Below are positions 52,447 to 59,613 of a stretch of DNA of 64,000 bases, piece by piece. A program made the position numbers and the translations under genes. Position 1 is the stretch's first letter, and each line of letters begins with the position of its first letter. The stretch comes from Dactylosporangium sp040689395 (GTDB lineage: Bacteria > Actinomycetota > Actinomycetes > Mycobacteriales > Micromonosporaceae): assembly GCF_040689395.1 (NCBI RefSeq), contig NZ_JBFAZX010000001.1, forward strand, positions 248,001 through 312,000, in the 5' to 3' direction. Under the pieces are notes generated by a model, which saw only the letters and a list, made by a program, of their open reading frames with translations, was not told the origin of the DNA and did not search any database.

Positions 52447-52683
52447 CCCCCGACCACCCGTTCGGCTCGGGACGCCCGACGAACGCCTTATGCCGCCCTG
52501 TTGCTAGCTATTTACGAAATTGTATCCAGTTACTATGCTTTCATAAGCTTCATCCTTTTTATGGCGGCTGCCGTCGCGGCCGGCCCCCTGCTGGATTGGG
52601 TGCGGAGCGCGCCAGGTGACGACCGGCGGGCGAGCCGGAAGCGGCTCGCGGTCTTCGGTGCAGGGTCGGGCTAAGCTGCTGGT
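52447..52683. other. Intergenic region with a low-GC patch
   Basis: Bases 52500-52565 are strikingly AT-rich (TATTTACGAAATTGTATCC, CTTTCATAAGCTTCATCC) for a ~70% GC chromosome. TATTTACGAAA also occurs in the AT-rich spot near 4000. It may be a promoter or a remnant of foreign DNA; no gene seen. Confidence 0.5.
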
Positions 52684-53319
52684 GTGGCAGTGAGCGAGTC
52701 GCAGTGGAAGGAACCGGGCGGTCCGGCTCCGGCTCCTCCCCCCGGCCGCCCGCAGGCGACGGCCTTCCCGCAGGCGACGGCCTTCCCGCCGATAGCCGCC
52801 GCGCCCCAGGCGACCGCGCCCCAGGCGACTGCGCCCCAGGCGACTGCGGGGCGCACCCCGTGGCCGGGCGCCATGGGGCCGCCGGTCGTCGGGCCGCCGG
52901 TCGTCGGGCCGCCGGTTGTCGGGCCGCCGCCGCGGCTGAGTGTTGCCCGGCCGCCGACGCCCGCCGCCGCGTATGGGGCCTGGCAGGGCGCCGTGCGCCC
53001 GCCGGTGTTCAAGGTCAGCCAGCCTCGGCCGATGTATCGCGAGCCGCTGCCGATCCGCGCACCGATGGTCGCTGCCGGCGCTGCCGCCGGGGCCGGTTGG
53101 ATGCTGCTGTTCGGCCTGCTGATGATGGGGTCCGCCCAGGGGTATGTCTGGATCACCCTCGTCGCCGGGTTCCTCGCCTGGGCCGCGGCCGCGGTCCTCG
53201 CCCGCTTCGGCGACCGCGGTGTGGCCGTCGGCGTGGCCGCCTCCAGTGGGGTGGCGGTGGCGATCGCCGGGATCGTGGTGGCGTATCGGCTCGCCGGGGG
53301 TGACTGGCTGCTGTGGTGA
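52684..53319 (+). CDS. Proline-rich membrane protein with tandem repeats
   Basis: A 211-residue protein. The N-terminal ~120 residues are Pro/Ala/Gly-rich, low-complexity and probably cytoplasmic, with repeats PQATAF x2, APQAT x3 and GPPVV x3. Three hydrophobic segments follow (WMLLFGLLMMGS, WITLVAGFLAWAAAAVLA, GVAVAIAGIVVAYRLA). GTG 52684 was taken. It resembles small actinobacterial DUF4190-like proteins in layout, but no family is certain. Confidence 0.75.
   Translation: MAVSESQWKEPGGPAPAPPPGRPQATAFPQATAFPPIAAAPQATAPQATAPQATAGRTPWPGAMGPPVVGPPVVGPPVVGPPPRLSVARPPTPAAAYGAWQGAVRPPVFKVSQPRPMYREPLPIRAPMVAAGAAAGAGWMLLFGLLMMGSAQGYVWITLVAGFLAWAAAAVLARFGDRGVAVGVAASSGVAVAIAGIVVAYRLAGGDWLLW
52751..52920 (+). 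repeat. Three tandem repeat arrays in one gene
   Basis: A perfect 18-bp repeat occurs twice (52751-52786), a 15-bp repeat three times with one change (52801-52845) and another 15-bp repeat three times (52876-52920, last copy one change). They are all in frame and encode the Pro-rich repeats of the membrane protein. Confidence 0.9.
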
Positions 53320-53428
53320 CCGTCTCGGGCGAAGCCTTCGGGCGTCGGCCGGACACACCGAGTAGTGGTTCATCGGAGTTCGGCCCGTACTCTTGACGTG
53401 GATTCGGGCGAGGATCACTCTCAGCAAC

Positions 53429-53596
53429 ATGGCTTTGAGGCTGCAGCGGCTCGACCCCGAGCGGCGTCGCCGGCGGCTCGCGCTGCTGGTCGAGTTGGCG
53501 GACGCCAAAGCGTTCCGCGAGCGGCTCCACCCGCGTCGGCTGCGCGCCGACCGCCTGCGCGAGCTGATCGCCAACCGGCGACGACTCGCCGACTGA
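53429..53596 (+). CDS. Small basic hypothetical protein
   Basis: A 55-residue Arg/Leu-rich protein (MALRLQRLDPERRRRRLALL start) that looks helical and could bind nucleic acid or a membrane. An in-frame GTG at 53393 would add 12 residues. It lies 81 bp before the tadA partner gene. No family recognised. Confidence 0.45.
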   Translation: MALRLQRLDPERRRRRLALLVELADAKAFRERLHPRRLRADRLRELIANRRRLAD

Positions 53597-53676
53597 AGTC
53601 CGGGACCCTTTGGTGCCGAGCAGCAACCCGCTCGAATAGTGTTCACGCGTACCGACGAGCACCGACCGGGGGGACC

Positions 53677-54198
53677 GTGTCGCACTTCGCTGCCGCTGTC
53701 ACGCGCGACGCCAAAAGCTGGGCCGCTGCCGAGCTCGACCTCAGTGGCGTCGCCGACATCGAAGAGATCACCGATCGCCTGCGCGACGCCGATCCGGAGG
53801 CGGCCGTCTCGCTGCTGTTCGTCGAGTCCGACGACGCCTACCTGGTGATCCTGCGTCTCGACGATGGCGAGGATCTGCGCGTCTTCGGCTCCGACTCGGT
53901 GTTCGCCGAGGAGTCGCGCCTCGGCGCGATCCTCCTGGGCGACGTCGAGGAGCAGCTCCCCGACGTCGCCGAGGTCGGCGACGAGACGTCCGAGGAGAAG
54001 GACGAGGAGGAGCGGCCGTCGGCCGAGCCCGACGTCGAGCCGGTCGGCGACCCGGAGCTGCTGGCCGACCTGGGTTTGTCCGGCGCTCAGCTGCTCGAGC
54101 TGTGCAGCCAGGAAGGGATGCTGCCGGCCGACCTCACCGCCGAGATCTGCCAGGCGATCGGCGCCGGCGACGAGATCGAGGAACTGCGCGAGGCGTGA
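53677..54198 (+). CDS. tRNA adenosine deaminase-associated protein
   Basis: A 173-residue acidic protein found beside tadA in actinomycetes. The N-terminal part (SHFAAAVTRDAKSWAAAELD) and the strand pair VSLLFVESDDAYLVILRL, LRVFGSDSVFAEES are typical. A Glu/Asp-rich linker leads to a C-terminal helical part (LLADLGLSGAQLLELCSQEGMLPADLTAEI). GTG 53677 follows GGGGGG; the stop overlaps tadA (GTGA). Its role in tRNA editing is assumed from its constant position. Confidence 0.85.
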   Translation: MSHFAAAVTRDAKSWAAAELDLSGVADIEEITDRLRDADPEAAVSLLFVESDDAYLVILRLDDGEDLRVFGSDSVFAEESRLGAILLGDVEEQLPDVAEVGDETSEEKDEEERPSAEPDVEPVGDPELLADLGLSGAQLLELCSQEGMLPADLTAEICQAIGAGDEIEELREA

Positions 54199-54662
54199 GC
54201 GCGGTGGGGCGCCGGTGGGAGCCGGCGATGCGCCGCGCGCTCGAGGTCGCCGCCTGCGCCGGGCCGGACGTGCCCATCGGGGCGGTCATCCTCGGACCCG
54301 ACGGGTCGGAGCTCGCGGCCGCCCACAACGAGCGCGAGCTGACCGGCGACCCGACCGCGCACGCCGAGATGATGGCCCTGCGCCGCGCCACCGGGCGCCG
54401 CGAGCGGGACGGCTGGCGGCTCGAGGAGTGCGCCCTCGTCGTCACCGTGGAGCCGTGCACCATGTGCGCCGGCGCGCTCGTGCTGGCCCGGATCGGCACG
54501 GTCGTCTTCGGGGCCTGGGAGCCCAAGACGGGCGCCGCCGGGTCGCTGTGGGACGTGCTGCGCGACCGGCGGCTCACCCACCGGCCCGAGGTGATCGGCG
54601 GGGTGCTGCAGGACGAGTCCTCAGCCCTGCTGCGCGCCTTCTTCGCCGGCCATCGCGAGTAG
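54195..54662 (+). CDS. tadA: tRNA-specific adenosine deaminase
   Basis: A 155-residue zinc enzyme that converts A34 to inosine in tRNA-Arg(ACG), allowing wobble reading. The zinc and proton-shuttle motif HAEMMAL and the ligand pair PCTMCAGAL are intact. The frame starts GTG 54195, overlapping its partner gene. It is a separate gene from the MoxR operon and should be essential. Confidence 0.93.
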   Translation: MSAVGRRWEPAMRRALEVAACAGPDVPIGAVILGPDGSELAAAHNERELTGDPTAHAEMMALRRATGRRERDGWRLEECALVVTVEPCTMCAGALVLARIGTVVFGAWEPKTGAAGSLWDVLRDRRLTHRPEVIGGVLQDESSALLRAFFAGHRE

Positions 54663-54708
54663 GGGCCGGCCGTCGGCCGACCCGGTACACCGTGCCATCC
54701 CCCGGCGA

Positions 54709-55416
54709 CTAGGCGATGCTCGCCTGGAGCGCTACCTCGACCATCTGGCCGAACGTCTGCTCCCGCTCCTGGGCGGTCGTGCGCTCGCCGGTCTTGATGT
54801 GGTCGCTGACCGTCAGCAGCGTCAGCGCCCGCGCCCCGAACCGTGCCGCGATCGTGTACAGCGCGGCGGACTCCATCTCCACCGCGAGCACCCCGTAGTC
54901 GGCGAGCCTGTCGTAGAGGTCGGGCCGGTCCGTGTAGAACGCGTCGGCGGCCAGGACCGGTCCGACCCGCATCGCGATCCCCTTCTGCGCGGCCACGTCG
55001 ACGGCGGTGCGCAGCAGCCCGAAGTCCGCGACCGGCGCGTAGTCGATGAGCCCGTCGAACCGCGCCCGGTTCATGTTCGAGTCGGTGCTCGACCCGATGG
55101 CCGCCACCACGTCCCGCAGCTTGAGCGAGTCCTGGATGGCCCCGCAGCTGCCGACCCGGATCAGCGTCTTGACGCCGTAGTCGTTGATCAGCTCGTGCGC
55201 GTAGATGCTGGCGGAGGGCATCCCCATGCCGGACCCCTGCACGGAGACCTCGACGCCGTCGAAGGTGCCCGTGAACCCGAGCATGTTGCGCACGGTGGAG
55301 TAGCAGCGGGCATCCTTGAGGTACGTCTCGGCGATCCACTTCGCCCGCAGGGGGTCTCCAGGCAGCAGGACCCGCTCGGCAATCTGACCCGGCTCGGCGC
55401 CGATGTGCGTGCTCAT
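54709..55416 (-). CDS. deoD: Purine nucleoside phosphorylase DeoD-type
   Basis: A 235-residue hexameric phosphorylase that splits purine nucleosides with phosphate into base and ribose-1-phosphate. Marks are LLPGDPLRAKWIAE, QGSGMGMPSASIYAHEL, VGSCGAI, EMESAALY and LTVSDHI (catalytic aspartate). Length and motifs are normal. It converges with tadA. Confidence 0.95.
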   Translation of the reverse strand: MSTHIGAEPGQIAERVLLPGDPLRAKWIAETYLKDARCYSTVRNMLGFTGTFDGVEVSVQGSGMGMPSASIYAHELINDYGVKTLIRVGSCGAIQDSLKLRDVVAAIGSSTDSNMNRARFDGLIDYAPVADFGLLRTAVDVAAQKGIAMRVGPVLAADAFYTDRPDLYDRLADYGVLAVEMESAALYTIAARFGARALTLLTVSDHIKTGERTTAQEREQTFGQMVEVALQASIA

Positions 55417-55484
55417 ACCCGTGATCCTGCCAAACGGCGAGCCCCCTCGCGGATGGGGTCGGGGCGTCAGGTAACCTCTTCGGC

Positions 55485-55571
55485 GGTGGCGTGTCCGAGT
55501 GGCCTAAGGAGCACGCCTCGAAAGCGTGTGAGGGGGTAACTCCTCCCGGGGTTCGAATCCCCGCGCCACCG
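55485..55571 (+). tRNA. tRNA-Ser (anticodon CGA)
   Basis: An 87-nt serine tRNA. The acceptor stem is GGTGGCG/CGCCACC with discriminator G, the anticodon loop has CGA at 55519-55521 between stem arms CACGC/GCGTG, there is a long class II variable arm and a T arm CGGGG-TTCGAAT-CCCCG. CCA is not encoded. Confidence 0.95.
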
Positions 55572-55780
55572 CTCCAGGCCAGCCCGGACGCCCGGCCCGT
55601 CGACACCGACGGAGCCGGGCGTTCGGCGTTGTACAGGCTGGCAAGGCGGACGTGCCCCGCTCCTCGGCGACCTTCGGCGGCTCGGCAACGACCACTTCCT
55701 CTTGGCCGGCCGGTTGACGAGCGTCGCATGGCTCCGAGGTCCACGTTCATGATTGTGGCCGATTTCCCGTTCAGGATTCC

Positions 55781-55805
55781 GCGAGGCGAGGCGAGGCGAG
55801 GCGAG
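55781..55805 (+). repeat. GCGAG tandem repeat, five copies
   Basis: Five exact 5-bp units between tRNA-Ser(CGA) and the DUF6232 gene. It is likely to vary between strains by slippage. Confidence 0.9.
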
Positions 55806-55955
55806 CGCGCCGGAGCCGGGACGTTCGTCGGTCGCCGGATCTTCTGGCTGAAATTTCCATTTGCGTCGATCGCTCACCCTCCGCGACGCTAAGGTACGTC
55901 ATCAGGGGGAACGCGCGTCGCGGCAGTCGCACGGCTGGTGGGTGCTGTGCAGGTT

Positions 55956-55966
55956 GCGATATGGCA
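55956..55966 (+). promoter_or_regulatory. Duplicated promoter element, DUF6232 gene A
   Basis: GCGATATGGCA lies 76 bp upstream of the first DUF6232-like gene. The same 11 bases, followed by matching TTG, GTCTG and GTGACG blocks at equal spacing, occur upstream of the short paralogue (59038-59028 on the minus strand). It is probably a common promoter or activator site. Confidence 0.6.
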
Positions 55967-56031
55967 CCTTGTGGTCTGGCGATCTGTGACGCGGCCGACT
56001 CATACTGATGGTGAGGCTAAGGGGGGAACTT

Positions 56032-56505
56032 ATGCCGACCGTCTTCTATCAGGATCACGACATCGTCATCACCGACGACGTCTACGCCGTCTGGAAACCC
56101 GACCCTCAGGTGTACGACCTGGAGGGGCTGGAGGATCTACGCCTCGAGCACGACGGCCGCCCCGCGCGGATCGTCCTGCTCGTCGCCGGCGCGCTGGCCA
56201 CCGTGGGGACGGCGGCCGCGCTGACGTTCATCGAAGGCACCGGTCGATACGTCATCATTGCCGCGGTACTGTTCGTTTCGCCGCTCACCGGGCGCGCGAT
56301 TCGCGTCCTCACCCCGGTCGTCTGGTTCCTGCGCGCGCGTTACGCGGACGCCGAGGTCACACTGTTCACATCGACCAACCCCATATCCGCGATGCGGGTG
56401 CGCCGCGGCCTGATGCGCGCGTTCGCGGCCAGCGCCGCGAGCGTGGAGCGCCTCGACCGAGCCGGCTACGCCGAGGCCTACGGGAGGCTGAACTCCCTGC
56501 TCTGA
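56032..56505 (+). CDS. DUF6232-like membrane protein
   Basis: A 157-residue protein: FYQDHDIVITDDVYAVWKPDPQVYDLEGLEDL at the N-terminus is the likely DUF6232 signature, two hydrophobic helices follow (ARIVLLVAGALATVGTAAAL and VIIAAVLFVSPLTGRAIRVL), and RARYADAEVTLFTSTNPISAMRVRRGLMRAF closes the domain. ATG 56032 has AAGGGGGG upstream. A diverged short paralogue and a decayed copy lie at 58683 and 58380. Function unknown. Confidence 0.65.
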   Translation: MPTVFYQDHDIVITDDVYAVWKPDPQVYDLEGLEDLRLEHDGRPARIVLLVAGALATVGTAAALTFIEGTGRYVIIAAVLFVSPLTGRAIRVLTPVVWFLRARYADAEVTLFTSTNPISAMRVRRGLMRAFAASAASVERLDRAGYAEAYGRLNSLL

Positions 56506-56677
56506 CGTGCCGCGACGAAGCAGAGCCCGCGGGGCCGGGAGCCCCGCGGGCGATGCCAGTTGACCGGTTTGCCGCGATCGTGCATTCATGGGCCAACTTT
56601 GCATACTCACGTGAGGTATGACGTGGCGCTTCGTATGCTGAAAGCTCACGTCCTAGGGTTTGAAGGAGGACGACCCG

Positions 56678-56881
56678 ATGGCCGAGAGTAGCGAGGCACT
56701 CGTCTGGCGCAAGTCTTCCGCCTGCGGCAGCACTTCTTGTCTGGAGGTCGCTCGCGGCACCGACGGCATCCTGGTTCGTGATTCGGATGATCCGGACGGC
56801 GCGCGTCTGAGGTTCGGCACGGCGGATTGGCGCGCGTTCGTTGCGGGGCTACGCACGGGAACGCTGCTTCCATCGAGTTGA
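56678..56881 (+). CDS. DUF397 protein
   Basis: A 67-residue protein with the DUF397 pattern WRKSSACGSTSCLEVA, GILVRDSDDPDG and WRAFVAGLR. AAGGAGG lies 8 nt before ATG 56678. These small proteins accompany HTH-DUF5753 regulators in actinomycetes and are involved in regulation of development or secondary metabolism. It faces the second DUF397 gene. Confidence 0.92.
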   Translation: MAESSEALVWRKSSACGSTSCLEVARGTDGILVRDSDDPDGARLRFGTADWRAFVAGLRTGTLLPSS

Positions 56882-56956
56882 ACGCTGCGGGCCGGATCCG
56901 ATGTGCGAGCGGTCGTGGGCTTGTGGCATGCCGACGCGTCTGACCCGGCGTGGCGG

Positions 56957-57160
56957 TTAGCGAAGGTCGAAATCGCCGCCCTTGATGCCGACGACAAACG
57001 CACCCCAGGTGTCGCGGTCGAACGACAGCACGGAACCGCCCGGATCCTTCGCGTCGCGGACGAGAATGCTGTCCGACGCGAGGTTCGCGACCTCCACGCA
57101 GGTCGTATTGCCGCAGTAGCTGCTCTTACGCCAGCTGGGCGGCATGACCGTCTCGTGCAT
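56957..57160 (-). CDS. DUF397 protein, partner of the HTH regulator
   Basis: A 67-residue DUF397 protein (PSWRKSSYCGNTTCVEVA, SILVRDAKDPGGSVLSFDRDTWGAFVVGIKGG). AAGGG lies 6 nt before ATG 57160. It is 62 bp downstream of the HTH-DUF5753 gene and read in the same direction, the usual paired order. Confidence 0.93.
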   Translation of the reverse strand: MHETVMPPSWRKSSYCGNTTCVEVANLASDSILVRDAKDPGGSVLSFDRDTWGAFVVGIKGGDFDLR

Positions 57161-57222
57161 TGAACACCCTTTTCCTGACAGGGAGGCAGCCCTGTACGGT
57201 CGGCCTCCAGCGGTCTTCGGCG

Positions 57223-58134
57223 TCAGTCCGAAGATCCTTTGTCGGCAAACCGAGTATCCGCGCCGGCGGCGGGGTCTATCGCGGCCGCGGCTATCTTTCG
57301 TGCCGAATCCTCCTCGCCGATCGAGCTCTCCCACATGCGATCCCAGGCCTCGCGATGGCGCGCGATACGTGCCGGATCGTCGACGATTTCGTCGAGGGTT
57401 CCGCTCTCCCGGTACAACACGGCGTGACTGTTCTCTTCGTTCGACAGGTACATCAGGTCGTACTGACCGAACGGCGGATACGGTAGCTCCAATGGGTGAA
57501 TGCGAACCGTGACGCGGCCTTCTGCTATGGAAGTGCTGATTTCGGCGAGCGACTTGCGAAGGGCCTGAGGTCCGCCGTAGCCGCGCAGCAGCACCGATTC
57601 GTCGAACAGTGCGTACAGCCTCGGGCGCGGATTGCGTTCCCACAGCGCCTTGCGGCGCTCGACGCGAATGGCGGCACGCGTCTCGATCTCATCGTCCCTG
57701 AGTTCTTCAGTGAACCCCTGCGTGACGGCCAGTGCGTATGCCTGGCCCTGCAACCATCCTGGAATCACCTGCGGCGCGAAACTCCGGATGACGGACGCCT
57801 CGGCCTCGAAGCCGATCAGCTGGCGCATCGCCGAGGTAAGACGCCCTTGATAACGTTTGTCGTCCCACCATTGGCGCCGCTGTTTCGACGCCTTGGCGGC
57901 CTGGACGAGTTCCTCGGCCACCTTGCGGTCTCTGATGCCGAGATAGGCCAGCAGCGGGCGCAGGTCGTTTTGGGAGATGGTGACCTCGCCGGACTCGATG
58001 CGCATCACCTTGGAGAGCGACCACTCCATGGCCTCGGCCACCTGGGTCTGCGTATCTCCTTTGGCGTTGCGGGCGTCCTTGATCGCCAGCCGGACTTTCC
58101 GGCGTGCGACGGCGGGCGTGTCACCCGAACTCAT
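57223..58134 (-). CDS. HTH-DUF5753 transcriptional regulator
   Basis: A 303-residue regulator. The N-terminal XRE-type helix-turn-helix (about residues 20-60) is QTQVAEAMEWSLSKVMRIESGEVTISQNDLRPLL. The C-terminal DUF5753 domain includes VIRSFAPQVIPGWLQGQAYALAV, a region like DRMWESSIGEEDSARKIAA and the RVHPLELP block. ATG 58134 (MSSGDTPAV) is the first good start; the longer frame is dropped. With its DUF397 partner it forms a known actinomycete pair; targets unknown. Confidence 0.9.
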   Translation of the reverse strand: MSSGDTPAVARRKVRLAIKDARNAKGDTQTQVAEAMEWSLSKVMRIESGEVTISQNDLRPLLAYLGIRDRKVAEELVQAAKASKQRRQWWDDKRYQGRLTSAMRQLIGFEAEASVIRSFAPQVIPGWLQGQAYALAVTQGFTEELRDDEIETRAAIRVERRKALWERNPRPRLYALFDESVLLRGYGGPQALRKSLAEISTSIAEGRVTVRIHPLELPYPPFGQYDLMYLSNEENSHAVLYRESGTLDEIVDDPARIARHREAWDRMWESSIGEEDSARKIAAAAIDPAAGADTRFADKGSSD

Positions 58135-58379
58135 GACGTCGTCTGGTCCCTCGTTGGACGTATGTCTACTTGCCGCATCGCTAGCTGTATTGCACCCTAC
58201 TCGTCGGTAGACGTGCAGGCTGCAGAAATTTAGATGGTCCAGGTCGGACCGCGAGTCAGTGTAGGTGCCCATTAGCGATGCGACTGTCCGTGATGTGGCA
58301 GATTCTTCGGATCGTTACCTACTGAACGGTAAGTGGCGATCCGGTGATGCACTCGGCCCGAGGTCGCGTAGCGGCGATT

Positions 58380-58594
58380 CTCTTCGCGCCACTCCAGTAC
58401 GCGAATCAGAGCACGGCGGACCTGGCCGAACGTCGTCGGGTTGGTGCTGTAGAAGAGGTGCACGTCGCGGATCCCGTACTGCGCGGATCTCCCGTGCGGC
58501 CCTGGTCCGGTCGGTCCACGGGTGCTCCAGGACGTACACCCCCCTGCAGGAAGTCGATCCGGAACTCCACGCGGGCGGGCCGGAGGATCACGCA
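58380..58594 (-). pseudogene. Decayed DUF6232-like paralogue, two frameshifts
   Basis: Three consecutive minus-strand frames carry its parts in order: CVILRPARVEFRIDFLQGG (58594-58538), VYVLEHPWTDRTRAAREIRA (from 58539) and QYGIRDVHLFYSTNPTTFG then QVRRALIRVLEWREENRR (from 58481). These match the short paralogue at 58683-58955 residue for residue in pattern. At least two frameshifts break it and no start or N-terminus is left. Confidence 0.75.
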
Positions 58595-58682
58595 ACGAGC
58601 ACGGCGCCCGGCGGCGACCGGGCGCTGTCGCGTATCCGTCACTTCCCCTACTGCTCTCGATGGTCGCTGTCGGTGACCTTGG

Positions 58683-58955
58683 TCAGATCGGCAGCGGGTT
58701 GGCGCGCTGTTCGAGGGCGCGGATGAGTGCCCTGCGTACGGCGCCGAACGTGGCACTGTTGGTGGTGTAGAAGATGCGGACGTCCGCGGCCTCGTAGCGC
58801 GCGCGGATCTCGTGCCCCGTCCGGAAGCCGATCCCTCGACCGTGCCGGATGATGTACGGCGCTTGGATGATCTCGAGATCGAATCGAATCGGGTCGGGTT
58901 GCAGGACGACCACGTGGGTGCTGGTGATCAGGATGTCCGCGCTCCGATAGAACAT
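58683..58955 (-). CDS. Short DUF6232-like protein without membrane helices
   Basis: A 90-residue protein with the same N-terminal signature (FYRSADILITSTHVVVLQPDPIRFDL) and C-terminal block (EIRARYEAADVRIFYTTNSATFGAVRRALIRALE) as the gene at 56032, but the two hydrophobic helices are missing. GAGGGGGCGG lies upstream of the ATG. It may be a soluble family type or an internal deletion derivative. Function unknown. Confidence 0.65.
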   Translation of the reverse strand: MFYRSADILITSTHVVVLQPDPIRFDLEIIQAPYIIRHGRGIGFRTGHEIRARYEAADVRIFYTTNSATFGAVRRALIRALEQRANPLPI

Positions 58956-59289
58956 CGCCGCCCCCTCAAACAGCGTGTCGGTATCCAGATGGTCCCATGC
59001 GCCGTCACGCTCGAACAGACGTCAACCTGCCATATCGCAGGTGGCGATGTAGACGGTTGGCTGGTTCCCGGGTTCGATGCCCAGATGGGCGTGCTGATCA
59101 CCGTCGGTGTGGCGGGGCGGATGGCACCGCGACGTGCCGCGAATTCGCCGACCTGGGCGGAAGGGGACGAGGCGCTCGGCGACCTGGGCGCACTACGCCC
59201 CTTGTGACGTCCGTCATGGCGGCGCTGCCGAACTGCTGGCGGGCCGGATCCCGAGGGGTCCGTCCCGCCGTCATGCCTGGTCAGGCCAG
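58956..59289. other. Intergenic region between DUF6232 B and tRNA-Ser(GGA)
   Basis: About 330 bp. The promoter element TGCCATATCGC (59028-59038, reading leftward) is the only recognisable feature. No gene seen. Confidence 0.4.
59028..59038 (-). promoter_or_regulatory. Duplicated promoter element, DUF6232 gene B
   Basis: Reverse complement of GCGATATGGCA; together with the following blocks it matches the region upstream of gene A (55956) at about 28 of 40 bases. It lies 83 bp from the start of the short DUF6232 gene. Confidence 0.6.
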
Positions 59290-59374
59290 CGGAGGATACG
59301 AGATTCGAACTCGTGAGGGTTTTATCCCAACACGCTTTCCAAGCGTGCGCCCTAGGCCTCTAGGCGAATCCTCC
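59290..59374 (-). tRNA. tRNA-Ser (anticodon GGA)
   Basis: An 85-nt serine tRNA. Acceptor GGAGGAT/ATCCTCC with discriminator G; anticodon GGA lies at 59338-59340 (complement) in the stem CACGC/GCGTG, with a long variable arm and T-loop TTCGAAT. CCA is not encoded. Confidence 0.95.
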
Positions 59375-59429
59375 GTGCGACAGGATACCCATTGCTCGCG
59401 AGGGTTCGCGCACCGGGTATTGTGGTGCC

Positions 59430-59519
59430 AAGCCACTCGTGCGGCGGCACCTCATGAACCTCCCCAGGGCCGGAAGGCAGCAAGGATAAGTGAGCTCTGT
59501 CGGGTGCACGGGTGGCCTT
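59430..59519 (+). ncRNA. ffs: Signal recognition particle RNA, small bacterial type
   Basis: Contains the universal core GAACCTCCCCAGGGCCGGAA and GGCAGCAAGGATAAG, flanked by complementary arms (GCCACTCGTGC and GCACGGGTGGC). It lies directly upstream of dnaX, its usual place in actinomycetes. It joins Ffh to bind signal peptides and target membrane proteins. Ends are estimated from the stem. Confidence 0.95.
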
Positions 59520-59613
59520 CGTGCATCCAAGCTCGACCCGCCTGACGCCCGCCCGAAATTGTCGGTGGTCCGGAGTACGGTGGTCCCGGCTCTAGTCGAA
59601 CGGAGGACCGCTG

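Larger units (their letters stand above)
55572..56031. other. Intergenic region after tRNA-Ser(CGA)
   Basis: About 460 bp. It contains the GCGAG tandem repeat (55781-55805) and the conserved promoter-like element at 55956. No gene, RNA or further tRNA was seen. Confidence 0.4.

Noticed and set aside
55485..59374. Integrated element bounded by tRNA-Ser att sites
   Set aside because: The two tRNAs have different anticodons and opposite strands, and no integrase gene or duplicated tRNA 3' end was found.
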